Below, piece by piece: positions 22,798 through 33,734 of a stretch of 64,000 nt of DNA. The notes below the pieces were generated by a model. It made no database searches and was not told the origin of the DNA. It was given only the letters and a program-made list of their open reading frames with translations. How positions within the stretch are numbered: position 1 is the first letter of the stretch; every line of letters begins with the position of its first letter. Both the position numbers and the translations under genes were made by a program. The DNA comes from Lycorma delicatula (Eukaryota > Arthropoda > Insecta > Hemiptera > Fulgoridae), in contig NC_134455.1 of the NCBI RefSeq assembly GCF_047948215.1, positions 347,309,842-347,373,841 of the forward strand, read 5' to 3'.

Positions 22798-24002
22798 GTT
22801 AGCTGCACCTATCCTAACAATTTCATAACTAGCGTAAAAGGACTTCCTGCCCCGTACGATGCCTCTACAAGAGTTGAAATTTTAAAATGCCGATAAATGC
22901 TCACTTCCTTGTCTGATTAAGTTCAAAATATAATAGCATGAATGTCGTTTTCGTAGAAATATTTGAGCTAAATTAGACGTTTTAATATTCAAAAAGATAC
23001 CAAAATACAGGCCGACTGCTGTATTCATATTCTATTTGCCTCCTGTCGGGGAAATAACATTTTTTTAAATAATAACAATTAAAATTTTTGTTTAAACCGT
23101 TACCACCACACGATAATACAGCACAGTAATTTTGCTAAAAATTGCAATAAGAATTAAAACAGTTTAATTTACTTTGAACGATAAATAACTACCTTTAACA
23201 CTCTTTACACTCTACGACTCAAAATCACAAACTGGATGACTTGTTTGATTAAATAAAATCTCTACTGCATTACAAAATCAGTTTTGCTCTTTCCGTTCAG
23301 ACCTTTAAACAAGCCAGCCCGTTTTCTGGAAATATGTTAATTACGTAGAGTCGGTAATAATGTATATCTATTAAAACATCCTGTCCAATGACGGTTCGCG
23401 TATAGGCACTGTGGAACTACTGCACCTCTATTTCCGCTTGATATTACGATAACATTTAATATAATTAGTCCTTTTTTCTTTAATCCTTTCTTTATACTTG
23501 TATAGTATATAATCCTTAAGTTTAATAAGTTAAGTAACTTAAAATTTTAATAATCATTAGTATCCGTGTCCGGACAAGCATGTGTCCGTATATAAGAGGG
23601 GAAAATACAGGAGTAAAATTTGTAAAGTTCTTTAGTTCCGTGACAGAAAATTATGCGTACATTGGAGATATCTAAGAGGAAAGATTTTGTTGTATTTAGT
23701 TAATCTGAATCGCGTAACCGTATTAAAGTTTAGTTAGGTTTTAATTTATATCTTTTACTCGTATTTTATTACAGAATCATGATAACGAAGAAACAATGGG
23801 TGAAGCGAATAAAAAGTAGCAAAAACATAAAAGTTTCTACTGTTCAGTTAAGTAAAATAAAACTACATTTGAAGAATAAACTTTTACTTAATCCTATAAG
23901 TAAATACTTTTCCATTAAAGTATTTTAGTGAAGTATTCCAGCATTTACGTGAAGTTTCCTGTATTTACTAATTTACATTGTAACTTTTAGATTAATTTTG
24001 AT
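22798..24002. other. AT-rich DNA without recognised gene
   Basis: No gene or classified repeat is seen. A degenerate TGTCCGGACAAGCATGTGTC patch lies near 23567. Confidence 0.45.
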
Positions 24003-24545
24003 AAACGTGGCCCGTTGGTAACAATATATAAATTATTTATATAATTATAATTTCCACTTACCAACATTCATTAATAGTAACTATGTTCGAGCGCTTTCGG
24101 AGATTATTACTCCATCCTTAGAAATAATGATGTAATATATATTATAAATATTTACTTCACATATCAATAACTGTGATAAAATAAATATAATAACTGATCG
24201 TCAAGGAGGTAAAATAAAGTCAATGTTATCCCTCATGTCAGTAAGGTCGCAATCATTATTACGAACATATGATATAACAATTGTAACAAACATAACAACT
24301 TAACAATTGTGACTTTCTTACTGACATGACGGATAACGTTGACTTTATTTTACCTCCTTGATGAGCAATTGTTATATTTATTTTATCACAATTATTGATA
24401 TGTGAAGTAAATATTTATGATATATATTACATCATTGTTCCTGAGGATGGAGTAATAATCTTCGAAAGCCCTCGAACATTGTTACTATTAATGAATGTTG
24501 GTAAGTGGAAATTATAATTATATAAATAATTTAGTAATTACTTTA
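24003..24545. repeat. Penelope-like terminal sequence in inverted pair
   Basis: Two inverted arms of about 220 bases (24031-24252 and 24311-24532) around a 58-base spacer. Each arm contains TTATTTTACCTCCTTGA, TATGTGAAGTAAATATTTAT, GAGGATGGAGTAATAATC, a CGAAAGCGCTCGAACAT-type motif, and TTAATGAATGTTGGTAAGTG. A single arm recurs at 46185-46460. The CTGAnGATGG...CGAAAGCGCTCG arrangement is typical, as I know it, of terminal repeats of Penelope-like retroelements, which often carry inverted end copies. No reverse transcriptase is present between the arms. Confidence 0.65.
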
Positions 24546-25029
24546 CTCAGCAGCATGGTAACCAGACGACCCAAATTTCAGCAAGAAAGGAGGTGTTTAA
24601 TTTTATACGTATCTTTCAACTAAACTTTAAGTTTATTTTTGTCTTATTGTGTTAGGCATTCATCATTAATAAAAAATGAATTGTAAATTAATTATTTGAA
24701 ATTATCCTTTTACTGCACTAGTTACTTAGAGCCGCGTAAAATAAAACGAATCTAATCGCAGAATATTACACAATATTTTTATTTTAGATTAGAGAATTTT
24801 CATTCTCGTTAATTATAATTTATTATGTAATTACTAATTATTATGTAATTTTATGTAATACCTGGCTTAGTTCAAATAAACAAACTGCGCATACGAGTGT
24901 TCAGGCAGCCGATTCACAAGCATCTTCTGAAAATCCTGATGCATTTAAAAGAAACTACGCGACGTTAATATTCAGTAACCACACGCTATTATATTTTAAA
25001 AACAGCCGACAATATAGTAGAAATTTTCC

Positions 25030-25344
25030 TGTCACTCGGCTATTGCCGCGTTCTGGGAAAATCCTACAACTGTGGGTTGTTTCTATTGCACAGCTTACAC
25101 GCGTGCGCGCGCGCGCACACACACACACACACAACTTAATTTAAGATATTTATCATTTAACCTTATGCAAAATCTCGAGATAGTGAGGGTAACCTTGCTC
25201 TACAGCCTCACCACCTTATAAGTTAAGTTGAAAAATTTAATGGCACTAATTCCCCATATTTTGAAGTAATCTGACCAAGTTTGGTCAAAATCAGTGCAGC
25301 AGTTGTGGTGATACAAGGCGATTTAGAGACCAAGACCGAACACA

Positions 25345-25425
<81 letters not shown>

Positions 25426-25595
25426 ACACACGAACATTAAAATCCTGAAAATTTCTATCTGGTTTTTCGGGTTCCTTAGGTGTCAAAAAACGTCAAGATC
25501 CGGTGAAAACCTCATATGCCCAAATTGGGCCAATTTCAGTACTTTTCCTAGATTTACAGCCCTGTAATAGCGCTATCTAAACGGTAAAATAAAAA
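25030..25595 (+). repeat. 0.9 kb dispersed repeat, copy 2, internally deleted
   Basis: Matches copy 1 at both ends (CCTACAACTGTGGGTTGTTT at the left, GCGCTATCTAAACGG at the right) but lacks the middle with the tRNA-like block. It carries a CG/CA run at 25102-25131 and a much longer CA run at 25328-25423, where copy 1 has only a few repeats. Confidence 0.8.
25328..25423. repeat. (CA)n microsatellite
   Basis: About 96 bases of CA dinucleotide with one TA interruption, located at a fixed position inside the dispersed repeat. The antisense open frame across it (poly Cys-Val) is an artefact. Confidence 0.95.
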
Positions 25596-25704
25596 TTTTA
25601 CCTATATATTTAAAATTTAAATAAATTAAGACGTGTTAAATGATCAATAAATATTTCCAACCTTGTTCGGCACATCTGATAATTCATGAGTATATTATTC
25701 ATCA

Positions 25705-26180
25705 TTAAATGTCAGGAAAAGATTTTTGAAAGTATATGTTTGGAGTGTCGCTTTATATGGAAGTGAAACTTGGACAATCGGAATATCTGAGAAGAAAAGA
25801 TTAGAAGCTTTTGAAATGTGGTGCTATAGGAGAATGTTAAAAATCAGATGGGTGGATAAAGTGACAAATGAAGAGGTATTGCGGCAAATAGATGAAGAAA
25901 GAAGCATTTGGAAAAATATAGTTAAAAGAAGAGACAGACTTATAGGCCACATACTAAGGCATCCTGGAATAGTCGCTTTAATATTGGAAGGACAGGTAGA
26001 AGGAAAAAATTGTGTAGGCAGACCACGTTTGGAATATGTAAAACAAATTGTTAGGGGTGTAGGATGTAGAGGGTAGAGGATGTAGAGGATGTAGAGGGAC
26101 TGAAATGAAACGACTAGCACTAGAAAGGGAATCTTGGAGAGCTGCATCAAACCAGTCAAATGACTGAAGACAAAAAAAAA
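25705..26180 (+). pseudogene. non-LTR retrotransposon 3' fragment (RT C-terminus)
   Basis: An open frame (25726-26076) encodes VWSVALYGSETWTIG, EKKRLEAFEMWCYRRMLKIR, NEEVLRQIDEERSIWKNIV, RRDRLIGHILRHPG and GRPRLEYVKQIV. This is the conserved region downstream of the reverse transcriptase in a widespread insect LINE group (possibly RTE-related; clade unsure). After a short tandem GTAGAGGATGTAGAGG repetition the reading continues to CAAACCAGTCAAATGACTGA and an A-run, the natural 3' end. It is 5' truncated, as LINE copies usually are. Inverted relative to the sister copy at 60690-62170. Confidence 0.85.
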
Positions 26181-26904
26181 TTATTCATCAAAATTGTTAA
26201 TTGTGAATTAGTTTCCTAAACAATTATAAAGTTATTAAATTTCAGTAATTGTCCCTAACCGTAAAATTTCACTAATATTTTAGATTAAATTTCTATGATA
26301 ATAAACAAATAATAAATTCAATTAAGTTTTTCATTTGATTGCGAGAAATCCGTTGTGTTGTCAATAATAAGAGATACAATGAAAGCCTCAATTTCATTTT
26401 CTATTACACTATTCAGTTCTTAATAATTTGGTTCAATAGTATCGTTTACATGTTTTATATAGGCTTTTCATTCCTGATGGCTCATTTTATCGATAGCTTT
26501 TAAGCATAAATTGTTAACATCAAATGTTTTAAAAGTAGAATTTTCTGACGCTAGGTAACTTTTGATTTGTCTCAAAATTAACTCAATTCACAATGATAGG
26601 GAGGTAATCGAAGCACGGTTTTACCAGTGGATCTTACTAACTCGTCAATTTTATACACATTAAAATTACTTTTAATCAGTGAAATCCTGTGCAATAAATA
26701 AAAGGGTTTACCCTCTTTAAACATCATTCCTTTCTGATATCATTCTCTTTCCAAGACACGGCTGGAATTTATTTCTTTGTACGTGAATGAACATGTTTAT
26801 CTTCCAGAAGAGGTAACACATCGAAAAACCGTTTCTCAACAGACATGCCCATTTATCTCGTTATGATATTCTCCTGTAGATTTAGATTAAAAAATCCAAA
26901 CAAA
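26181..26904. other. AT-rich DNA without recognised gene
   Basis: No gene seen. It may include the 3' flank of the minus-strand Tc1-like relic that follows. Confidence 0.4.
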
Positions 26905-27600
26905 CCCGGTATCATTGCGGATATGCGTAATTAGAGACGTCTACCTTTACCCGATTGAGCCTTATTAACCATGTGGTTGATAAGTCACATAGAAAAGCTT
27001 CTTTTGACCAATTCACAGCTTTATCTTTACAAATAAAACTTTTCTTGTCGCCTTCGTTGATCCAAGTTTCATCCATACGGCCTTCTTGGGTCATTTTCTT
27101 TATTCCAGTGAGGTAATGTCTTCGCCATATAATATCAACCCTATCAGTTAAGGCACTTTTCCGGCCCCGTTTTTTGTATTTTAAATCCATACTTTTTTAA
27201 CAATTTATAAAAAGTTGTTCAATCTGGTCAATCGTTATTGTAATTTACAACTTTAACAATTTGTTTATTGTAGTTGGTTTCGAAAATAAAATTCTTATAC
27301 TTTTTTACGAATCGCGTTTTTAACGAAATCGTCAACGTTTTCATCAATTGACCTGCAGGGTTTTTTCTTTGGAGACTATAATCCATTAGTAGATTTGTAC
27401 TCGCGAATCACTCTGTACACTGAAGCAGCACAACATCCACTTACGTTAGCAGTTTTATTAACTACATCCGAAATCAACGCCGTTGGATTATTTTGTAATT
27501 CGCTTTTGTAAGTAATATGTTTCTCCGCACGACTTAAGACTGTTTTCGGAGGTGATATCAATAATTGTGCACTATTATCAGCTGAATCGGTATCTGAAAT
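26905..27600 (-). pseudogene. Tc1/mariner-superfamily transposase relic (LDETWINEG type)
   Basis: On the minus strand the order is PKTVLSRAEKHITY and SVYRVIREYKST (27376-27561, helix-turn-helix region), a shifted KKPCRSIDENVDDFVKNAIR stretch, KLLKKYGF, then YKKRGRKSALTDRVDIIWRR, MTQEGRMDETWINEGDKKSF (the DETW catalytic block, about 27035-27090) and AVNWSKEAF (down to 26912). This matches the arthropod transposase-like family with an L-D-E-T-W-(V/I)-N block. The second half of the catalytic core is missing and frameshifts separate the pieces. Confidence 0.72.
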
Positions 27601-28532
27601 GACATTACATAAACGTTTGATTATATAGCTGATTACGCGGTGACTAATGCACGAGTAATGATTATAGTGGTGTTTATAGATATGGCCGCGTTGTGAATCG
27701 GCACTGATACAGGGGACATGGCTCGTAGAATCATGACGAACTCACTCGCGCGAACGAAACGTTTTTTTATTGTTCACTCTATAAGCTAACTGAATACAGT
27801 ATAGTTTACTGATTTCTTCTATCATTTAGATGATTCGTCCTTCTTCTTTCAGGCCACAATCCTCGTCAACTATTCAAACGATATTTCCACGAGCGTACCG
27901 AGTCAATTTGCATTTTTCTTTTTCAAACAGTTATCAACATCTATGGCAAAAGTAAAGTCTTCTCAGCGACATATCGCCGTCGTCAAGATTCAATGACCCC
28001 CTTCCATCTCGTTGACGAAGCATCAAATACCATTCTCCATTTTTCATAAATTAAAACGTACAATTCTAACGGTAGTGTACATGAATCGCGGTAACTGATT
28101 TGGACCTATGTCCTGACGTAAACGATGGATGTTGATTTCTATCTGGACGCTTAATCTTCCACTACATCGTTCGCTCATTGTCTTTCTTCTTTGGCCTTCC
28201 ACTCCATAGAACTTTTAATTTTTGTCACCGGAATGTCTCTCGCAGCTCATTTCGTATTCACATTATTTATTAACGACGATCAATGTAATTAATGTAAATT
28301 ATTGGCCGATTTTAACCAGTCGCATTTGCATCATTAAACCTTCAAAATCTAATGCATATGAAACATAATAATTTTTTGTGGAAATATTTTTTTATACACA
28401 ATTTCATCATTATTCACATTTGAATTTTTCCAAAATAACTTTATTATAATTAGTTCATTATTTAAAGAAATATTTTTCCACACCATACCCCAACCATTTA
28501 AAAAATTCCTTCATGATTATACCTTTTTACTT
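27601..28532. other. no recognised gene
   Basis: Bases 27830-28260 are less AT-rich than their neighbours and may be another decayed element, but I recognise no motif in any frame. Confidence 0.35.
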
Positions 28533-28534
28533 TA

Positions 28535-29432
28535 CCGTCTAGATAGCGCTATAGCAGAGCTACAGCTCTAGATGGGAAAGTATTGTAAACTGTCTAATTT
28601 GGGAATATGGGGTTTTCACCGGATCTTGACATTTTGACACCTAAGGAACCCAAAAAACCGGATGGAAATTTTCCAGATATTTATATTCGCGCGCGTGCGT
28701 GTGTGTGTGTGTGTGTTCGGTGTCGGCCTATAAATACCTTATGTTTCCAGAACTACTGAACTGATTTTGACAAAACTTGGTCAGATTACTTCTATATGTG
28801 GGGCATTGATGTCATTAAATTTTCAACATAAAAGGTCAAGGGGCGAGACTGTAGAACAAGGTCACCCTCATATCTCAACATTTCGCCTAATTAACATCAT
28901 ATTTTTCTTAGGCACATTTCTTAACGAATAAAGATTAACAATATTTGCAAAAAAGTTTTGCAAAATCGCACTCCACCCCAAAAAATTCTCTAAACTATTG
29001 CAATTATGTGGCGTCACAGGAGAACGATAGAATTAAATAAATGTATAATATTTAAAGTGTAAAAAGTAACTCGGTCGGGCCGGGTCTCGAACTCGATCGT
29101 TCGGTCGACTGGTTACCTGGTGCGTTAAGCCTAGCGGCTACGCCAGCTGCTGACCTTACGAGCTAATTTTTTTCTATGTATGTTGTGAAATTACATTAGT
29201 TGGTGCCTATCGTCACCGATAGTACCGCCAGACTCGCGCGAATTAAGTATTACGCGGGCGCTTTAGTTAGAATCATTAAATTCAGTAAACGAAAAAATAA
29301 TATATATTTAAATAAAATGATAAATATTTTAAATTAAGTTGTGTGTAAGCCGTGCATCAGAAATAACCCACAGTTGTCTGTCCCGGAACGCGGCTTTAGC
29401 CTCGTGACGGTAAAGTCCTGCAACTGTGTTCG
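28535..29432 (-). repeat. 0.9 kb dispersed repeat, copy 3
   Basis: Minus-strand full-length copy, aligning with 10583-11462. The tRNA-like block lies at 29075-29155 (on the minus strand, A-box-like TGGCGTAGCCGCTAGG and B-box-like GAGTTCGAGACCCGG). A GT/CG microsatellite lies at 28687-28716, the position of the CA run in copy 2. The outer end shows ACAACTGTGGGTTATTTCTG and, beyond it, a GCCGCGTTCCGGGA and CACAGTTGCAGGACTTTA extension. Confidence 0.8.
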
Positions 29433-30865
29433 TCAGATTTTTTATCTGATTGTACATTCCAAAATTGTCTGTATTTTCCTTCACTTCTAATATAATTACC
29501 AAAGTTAGACCTCGACACCATTCATGCTTATTTTTATAAAATATTAATCATTACGTTATGTTAAGGCTTAGGGTTTAATGTTATAACGTCGTATTTTGTG
29601 TTCAGAAAAAAAATTATTAATATAGATCCCTTTCACTTACTCGTTAAGCTTATTCAGCTTTTTTCCAATTCTTTGACGGATCGTCATTTTTCTAAACAAT
29701 CTTTTTTAGTTATATATCCTAAGAATTTATATTTCTTTTTAACATTCTGGATTATTTTGAAGTTTTAGTTTAACGAAATCGGTGCATTTTTTTATTTATA
29801 TTTGTTATAGATTTAGTTATTTGCTATGGAGATTCATAATCCGGTTTTTTAAGTTATTTTTTTAAAGAATAAATTGAATTTCTTTCGATGTGATATTTTT
29901 TGTTAGAAGTGCCAAGTTATCTGCGAAAGCTAAAAAGTTAATTTTGATTAATTTTGTTTTCGTTCCTAGAATTATAGGAAAGATTTCTAATTTTGTAATT
30001 TAAGATTCTAAAATACAAATATTTTTTTCTAAAACCGTGTTGATAAAAATCGGTGTTGACAGTTCATTTTCAGTTTTGATAAAAAATAGTTTCAATATTT
30101 CATCCAAAATTTAATTTTGGAATTTATATCTGTCAAAGAATTTTTTTAATTAATCTTCTGGTCTTGAGATAGATTCGGAATTTTTTTAGGATTATTAAAT
30201 AAAAAAAATTTTATCTATTAAATTGTAGTCTTTTTTAAAATCCACAATACAGTTTAATTTTGTAGTTTTTTTAGTAAGTCATTAAAAAAGTTTAGTCAAT
30301 AGAAATTAAAAGATTTTTTTTATTTTACGAATGGGGCTATAATAGTAATAACCGGTATGTCGAACCTTTTCTTATTACTATTACTACTACTAAGCTGAAT
30401 ATCCCACCCCTAAATCTGTAATGGCTTCCATTCTCTGTTGGTTGATAAATTACTTCTTTTTGAAAACGTCTAAAGAAAGTTCGTTTTCTTTCCCTGTTTT
30501 TTCTTTGTGACTTGAAACCGGTAGATTACTGTGCAATTCCCCAATAAAAGATGAGATATGATCTGGCTAGCCTATCGCGTAAGGCGTTTTTTATTTCATA
30601 TTCTGAATGAAATACGAGTACTTTCTCTTACTTGCCTTTAAAATCTATAAACATTTTATTAACAATTTTATTTTTTTAAAAAAAGGAAGTAGAATGTCAT
30701 ATTATTTTCATTTTCCAAATATACATGTAAATACAATTCCAAATACATATATAAAGTTTATATATAAAATTATATATATATATCGATAAAGTAATATGCT
30801 GTTTATATTGATTTATCATAAGTAAAACTGGGTGCAAATTGAAGTGGCACAGAGTTGTATTGTAC
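29433..30865. other. T-rich DNA without recognised gene
   Basis: No gene is recognised. It is dominated by T-rich sequence on the plus strand, with a TA run near 30766-30782. Bases 30851-30865 are the left target duplication of the next SINE. Confidence 0.45.
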
Positions 30866-31158
30866 CCCACCGGGTTGGTCTAGTGGTGAACGCGTCTTCC
30901 CAAATCAGCTGATTTGGAAGTCGAGAGTTCCAGCGTTCAAGTCCTAGTAAAGCCAGCTATTTTTACACGGACGTGAATACTAGATCGTGGATGCCGGTGT
31001 TCTTTGGTGGTTGGGTTTCAATTAACCACACATCTCAGGTATGGTCGGACTGAGAATGTACAAGACTACACTTCATTTACACTCATACATATCATCCTCA
31101 TTCATCCTCTGAAGTATTATCTAAACGGTAGTTACCGGAGGCTAAACAGGAAAAAGAA
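30866..31158 (+). mobile_element. SINE family 1, full length, with target-site duplication
   Basis: Starts CCCACCGGGTTGGTCTAGTG and contains the palindrome CCAAATCAGCTGATTTGG, a B-box-like GCGTTCAAGTCCT, and the family body. It ends CGGAGGCTAAACAGGAAAAA. The flanks AGAGTTGTATTGT at 30851-30863 and 31159-31171 are a 13 bp target duplication. The open frame at 31004-31195 lies inside it and is chance. Confidence 0.93.
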
Positions 31159-31671
31159 AGAGTTGTATTGTGTACATTTTCTACTTTTCCTTTGAATAAT
31201 TTACTTAATTACCGGTTTAATAAATTAAATACTATAATTTGTATTAGTTTATCCGAATAAATGTTATGAAAAGTGTTTGAGTATCAAGAACTTCTAAATA
31301 GTTCGTCCGAATTTTATGATCGATACACGAATTTAAATTCTAAATTCAGTGGTTACCTTTAAAATTATTTTTTGTTTCATTAAGTAAACTCAAAAAAACA
31401 GTCGCTTTTAAATTATGGTTTATTTTAAAATGACTTAAAACAACCTTACCTTTCTATTTAAAAATTTTAAATCTAAAATTTTAAACGCTAAGTATCCACG
31501 AATACTTAGCGTGTAAGGTTTCACTCTAAGAAAATTTATCATTTTGAAGTAGAACCAATTGCTAAATTTGATTTTCTATATTTAACGGTCGAAAAGTTAT
31601 TTAATGGTTCCCATATACGATTATTATCAATTTTATTAACACCTGTGTGTATATATATATATATATATTAT

Positions 31672-31782
31672 TTGTGTGTGTGTAAGCCATGCATCACAAA
31701 CAACCCAATGTTGTAGGACTTTCCTAGAACGCGGCTTTAATCGCATGATGGTTAAGTCCTACAACTGTGTTTTCAGCTTTTA
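31672..31782 (-). repeat. terminal fragment of the 0.9 kb dispersed repeat
   Basis: Contains GTAAGCCATGCATCACAAAC, TGTAGGACTTTCCTAGAACG, CGGCTTTAATC and GTCCTACAACTGTG. This is the outer end of copies 1-3 including the extension seen in copy 3. It follows a (TA)n and (TG)n run (31647-31682). Confidence 0.75.
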
Positions 31783-31992
31783 TTTATATTTCCATTGTAG
31801 ATAACAAATTTACTCTAATAAAGTTTTTTTTAAATGGCTTTGAAGAAAATCAAAATCGGTTTTTTACGGTATTCCCCACCTTCTTAACGAATTTCGAAAA
31901 AACATATTATGACCAATGACCCATATGTATAAATATATTTGAGCCATATATGAAGAAAATCCGATTAGTCTATCCTGAGATATAAGGTCAAA

Positions 31993-32288
31993 CCCACCGG
32001 GCTGGTCTAGTGGTTAACTCGTCATCGCAAATCAGCTGATTTCGCAGTCAAGAGTTCTAAGGTTCAAATACTAGTAAAGGTAGTTACTTTTATTCGGATT
32101 TGAATACTAGATCGTGGATACCGGTGTTCTTTGGTTGTTGGGTTTCAATTAACCACACATCTAAGGAACGGTCGACCTGGAGTGTTCAAGACTGCATTTC
32201 ATTTACATTCATACATATCATCCTCATTCATCCTCTGAAGTAATACCTTACGTTGGTTCCGGATGCTAAACAGAAAAAGAGTTGAAGT
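31993..32288 (+). mobile_element. SINE family 1, full length, with 17 bp target-site duplication
   Basis: Starts CCCACCGGGCTGGTCTAGTG, has a mutated palindrome (AAATCAGCTGATTT retained), B-box-like AGGTTCAAATACT, and a GGATGCTAAACAGAAAAAG tail. The flanks TGAGATATAAGGTCAAA (31976-31992) and TGAGATGTAAGGTCAAA (32289-32305) differ by one base. Confidence 0.92.
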
Positions 32289-32324
32289 TGAGATGTAAGG
32301 TCAAAACATTGCGACATACATAGA

Positions 32325-32475
32325 TACATACTTATACATATTAATATACATACTTATACATAATACATACATAATATACATACTTATACATATTTATGTT
32401 TATGGTCTATATATGTATATTATTATATATATTATTGGTATGTATATGATCTATGTATGTATTATAATGGTGGTG
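32325..32475. repeat. ATAC/TATG-rich degenerate tandem tract
   Basis: Imperfect reiterations of ACATACTTATACAT and TATATGTAT units. A simple-sequence tract with no coding content. Confidence 0.7.
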
Positions 32476-32714
32476 TATGTATTTTTGGTCTAGATGAATT
32501 GGTTACTCTCTAAAATGTAAAGCTTTGCTGAAACTTATACCTCATTTTTGACATAATCATCATACTTTTCCATTTAACATAGCTATTTTTCTAGCTGTAT
32601 CAGGGGAAAGTAATATGTAGGTTACACAAAACAAATCGAAATTTTAAAGCTAACGTATTTAAAATCTTTTAACTTTTATTTACAGTAATGAATAACAAAT
32701 AAAATGAAAAATTA

Positions 32715-33420
32715 ATTCTTACAGTTTTTCCATACAGGTGTAACCTTTCATCAAGCGGCATTTATCCAACCGATAGGAGAGTTCATCCAGTATTTTAACC
32801 AGCATTTCTGGGGTAATAGAAGTGACAGCTGCTTCAATCCTTTGCCTCAAATCTCCGATTTGAGGCAAAGCGGAGACGCATACATAAGTTCTTTATTAAA
32901 CCCCAAAAGAAAAAATCACATGGTATCAGATTACAATCAAGTTCTTTCATCATGTCCATGCCAACCGATCCATAGATCGGTGAAGACATCATTTAACCGA
33001 TCTCATACTGAGTTATGCCAATGAGATGGCGCAACGTCTTACAGTATACGAAAGAGATGCGTACGCAGCATATATGAATAAGCAACTCCTATTACGCTTG
33101 TTTCAATGATCGGCCTGTAAACTGGCTTTCGAGATATTCCACAGAAAACATTTAGTTTTAAGTCCCTTTCCCATTATCTTATGATGATTTTCTGACCCCT
33201 AGATACGGATTTTATGCATATTAAACGTCATTCAACCGATCCTACTCAGCTGTGCATATGCACTAAAACTATACATACAACAAGAGTTAATCATAGAATC
33301 CCATTTAGCAGCAAAACACGGAAGGCTTTCTCTTCAGTAGTCGCCATCATTGCTAGTGGCTTCCGTGTCAAACGGAAAGATAGGAATCAATCTACTATCA
33401 TACATCCGACAAAGACTGTC
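32715..33420 (-). pseudogene. DUF4817-type transposase relic, internally deleted
   Basis: On the minus strand the 5' part (about 33360-33310) gives MATTEEKAFRVLLLN, a known N-terminal signature of this family. The 3' part gives a CDFFLWGFNKELMYASPL stretch (about 32960-32870), LRQRIEAAVTSITPEMLVKI, LDELSYRLDKC and a final MEKL stop near 32725. The catalytic middle is missing or unrecognisable. An inverted repeat of 13 bases with a 3-base loop (32841-32869) lies in the C-terminal part. Confidence 0.72.
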
Positions 33421-33467
33421 CTTTTTACACGTCTGCCCAAAAAGGAGTATATATACTTAGAGTACGT

Positions 33468-33564
33468 GTTTGTTTGTTTGTTTGATTGTTTGATTGTTTG
33501 ATTGTTTGATTGTTTGATTGTTTGTTTGTTTGTTTGTTTGTTTGTTTGTTTGTTTGTTTGTTTG

Positions 33565-33606
<42 letters not shown>

Positions 33607-33734
33607 TGTTTGTTTGTTTGTTTGTTTGTTTGTTTGTTTGTTTGTTTGTTTGTTTGTTTGTTTGTTTGTTTGTTTGTTTGTTTGTTTGTTTGTTTGTTTG
33701 TTTGTTTGTTTGTTTGTTTGTTTGTTTGTTTGTT
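33468..33734. repeat. (GTTT)n/(GATT)n tetranucleotide microsatellite
   Basis: About 267 bases of GTTT with two stretches of substituted units (GTTTGATT alternating near 33480-33520 and GATT near 33568-33604). It yields several long fake open frames on both strands (Thr-Asn-Lys-Gln and Val-Cys-Leu-Phe repeats), which are artefacts. Confidence 0.97.

Noticed and set aside
24003..24545. CRISPR-like or bacterial inverted array
   Set aside because: Only one inverted pair with a single spacer and clear Penelope-like end motifs; eukaryotic context.
25223..25486. Minus-strand frame with long Cys-Val repeat
   Set aside because: Produced by the CA dinucleotide tract inside the dispersed repeat.
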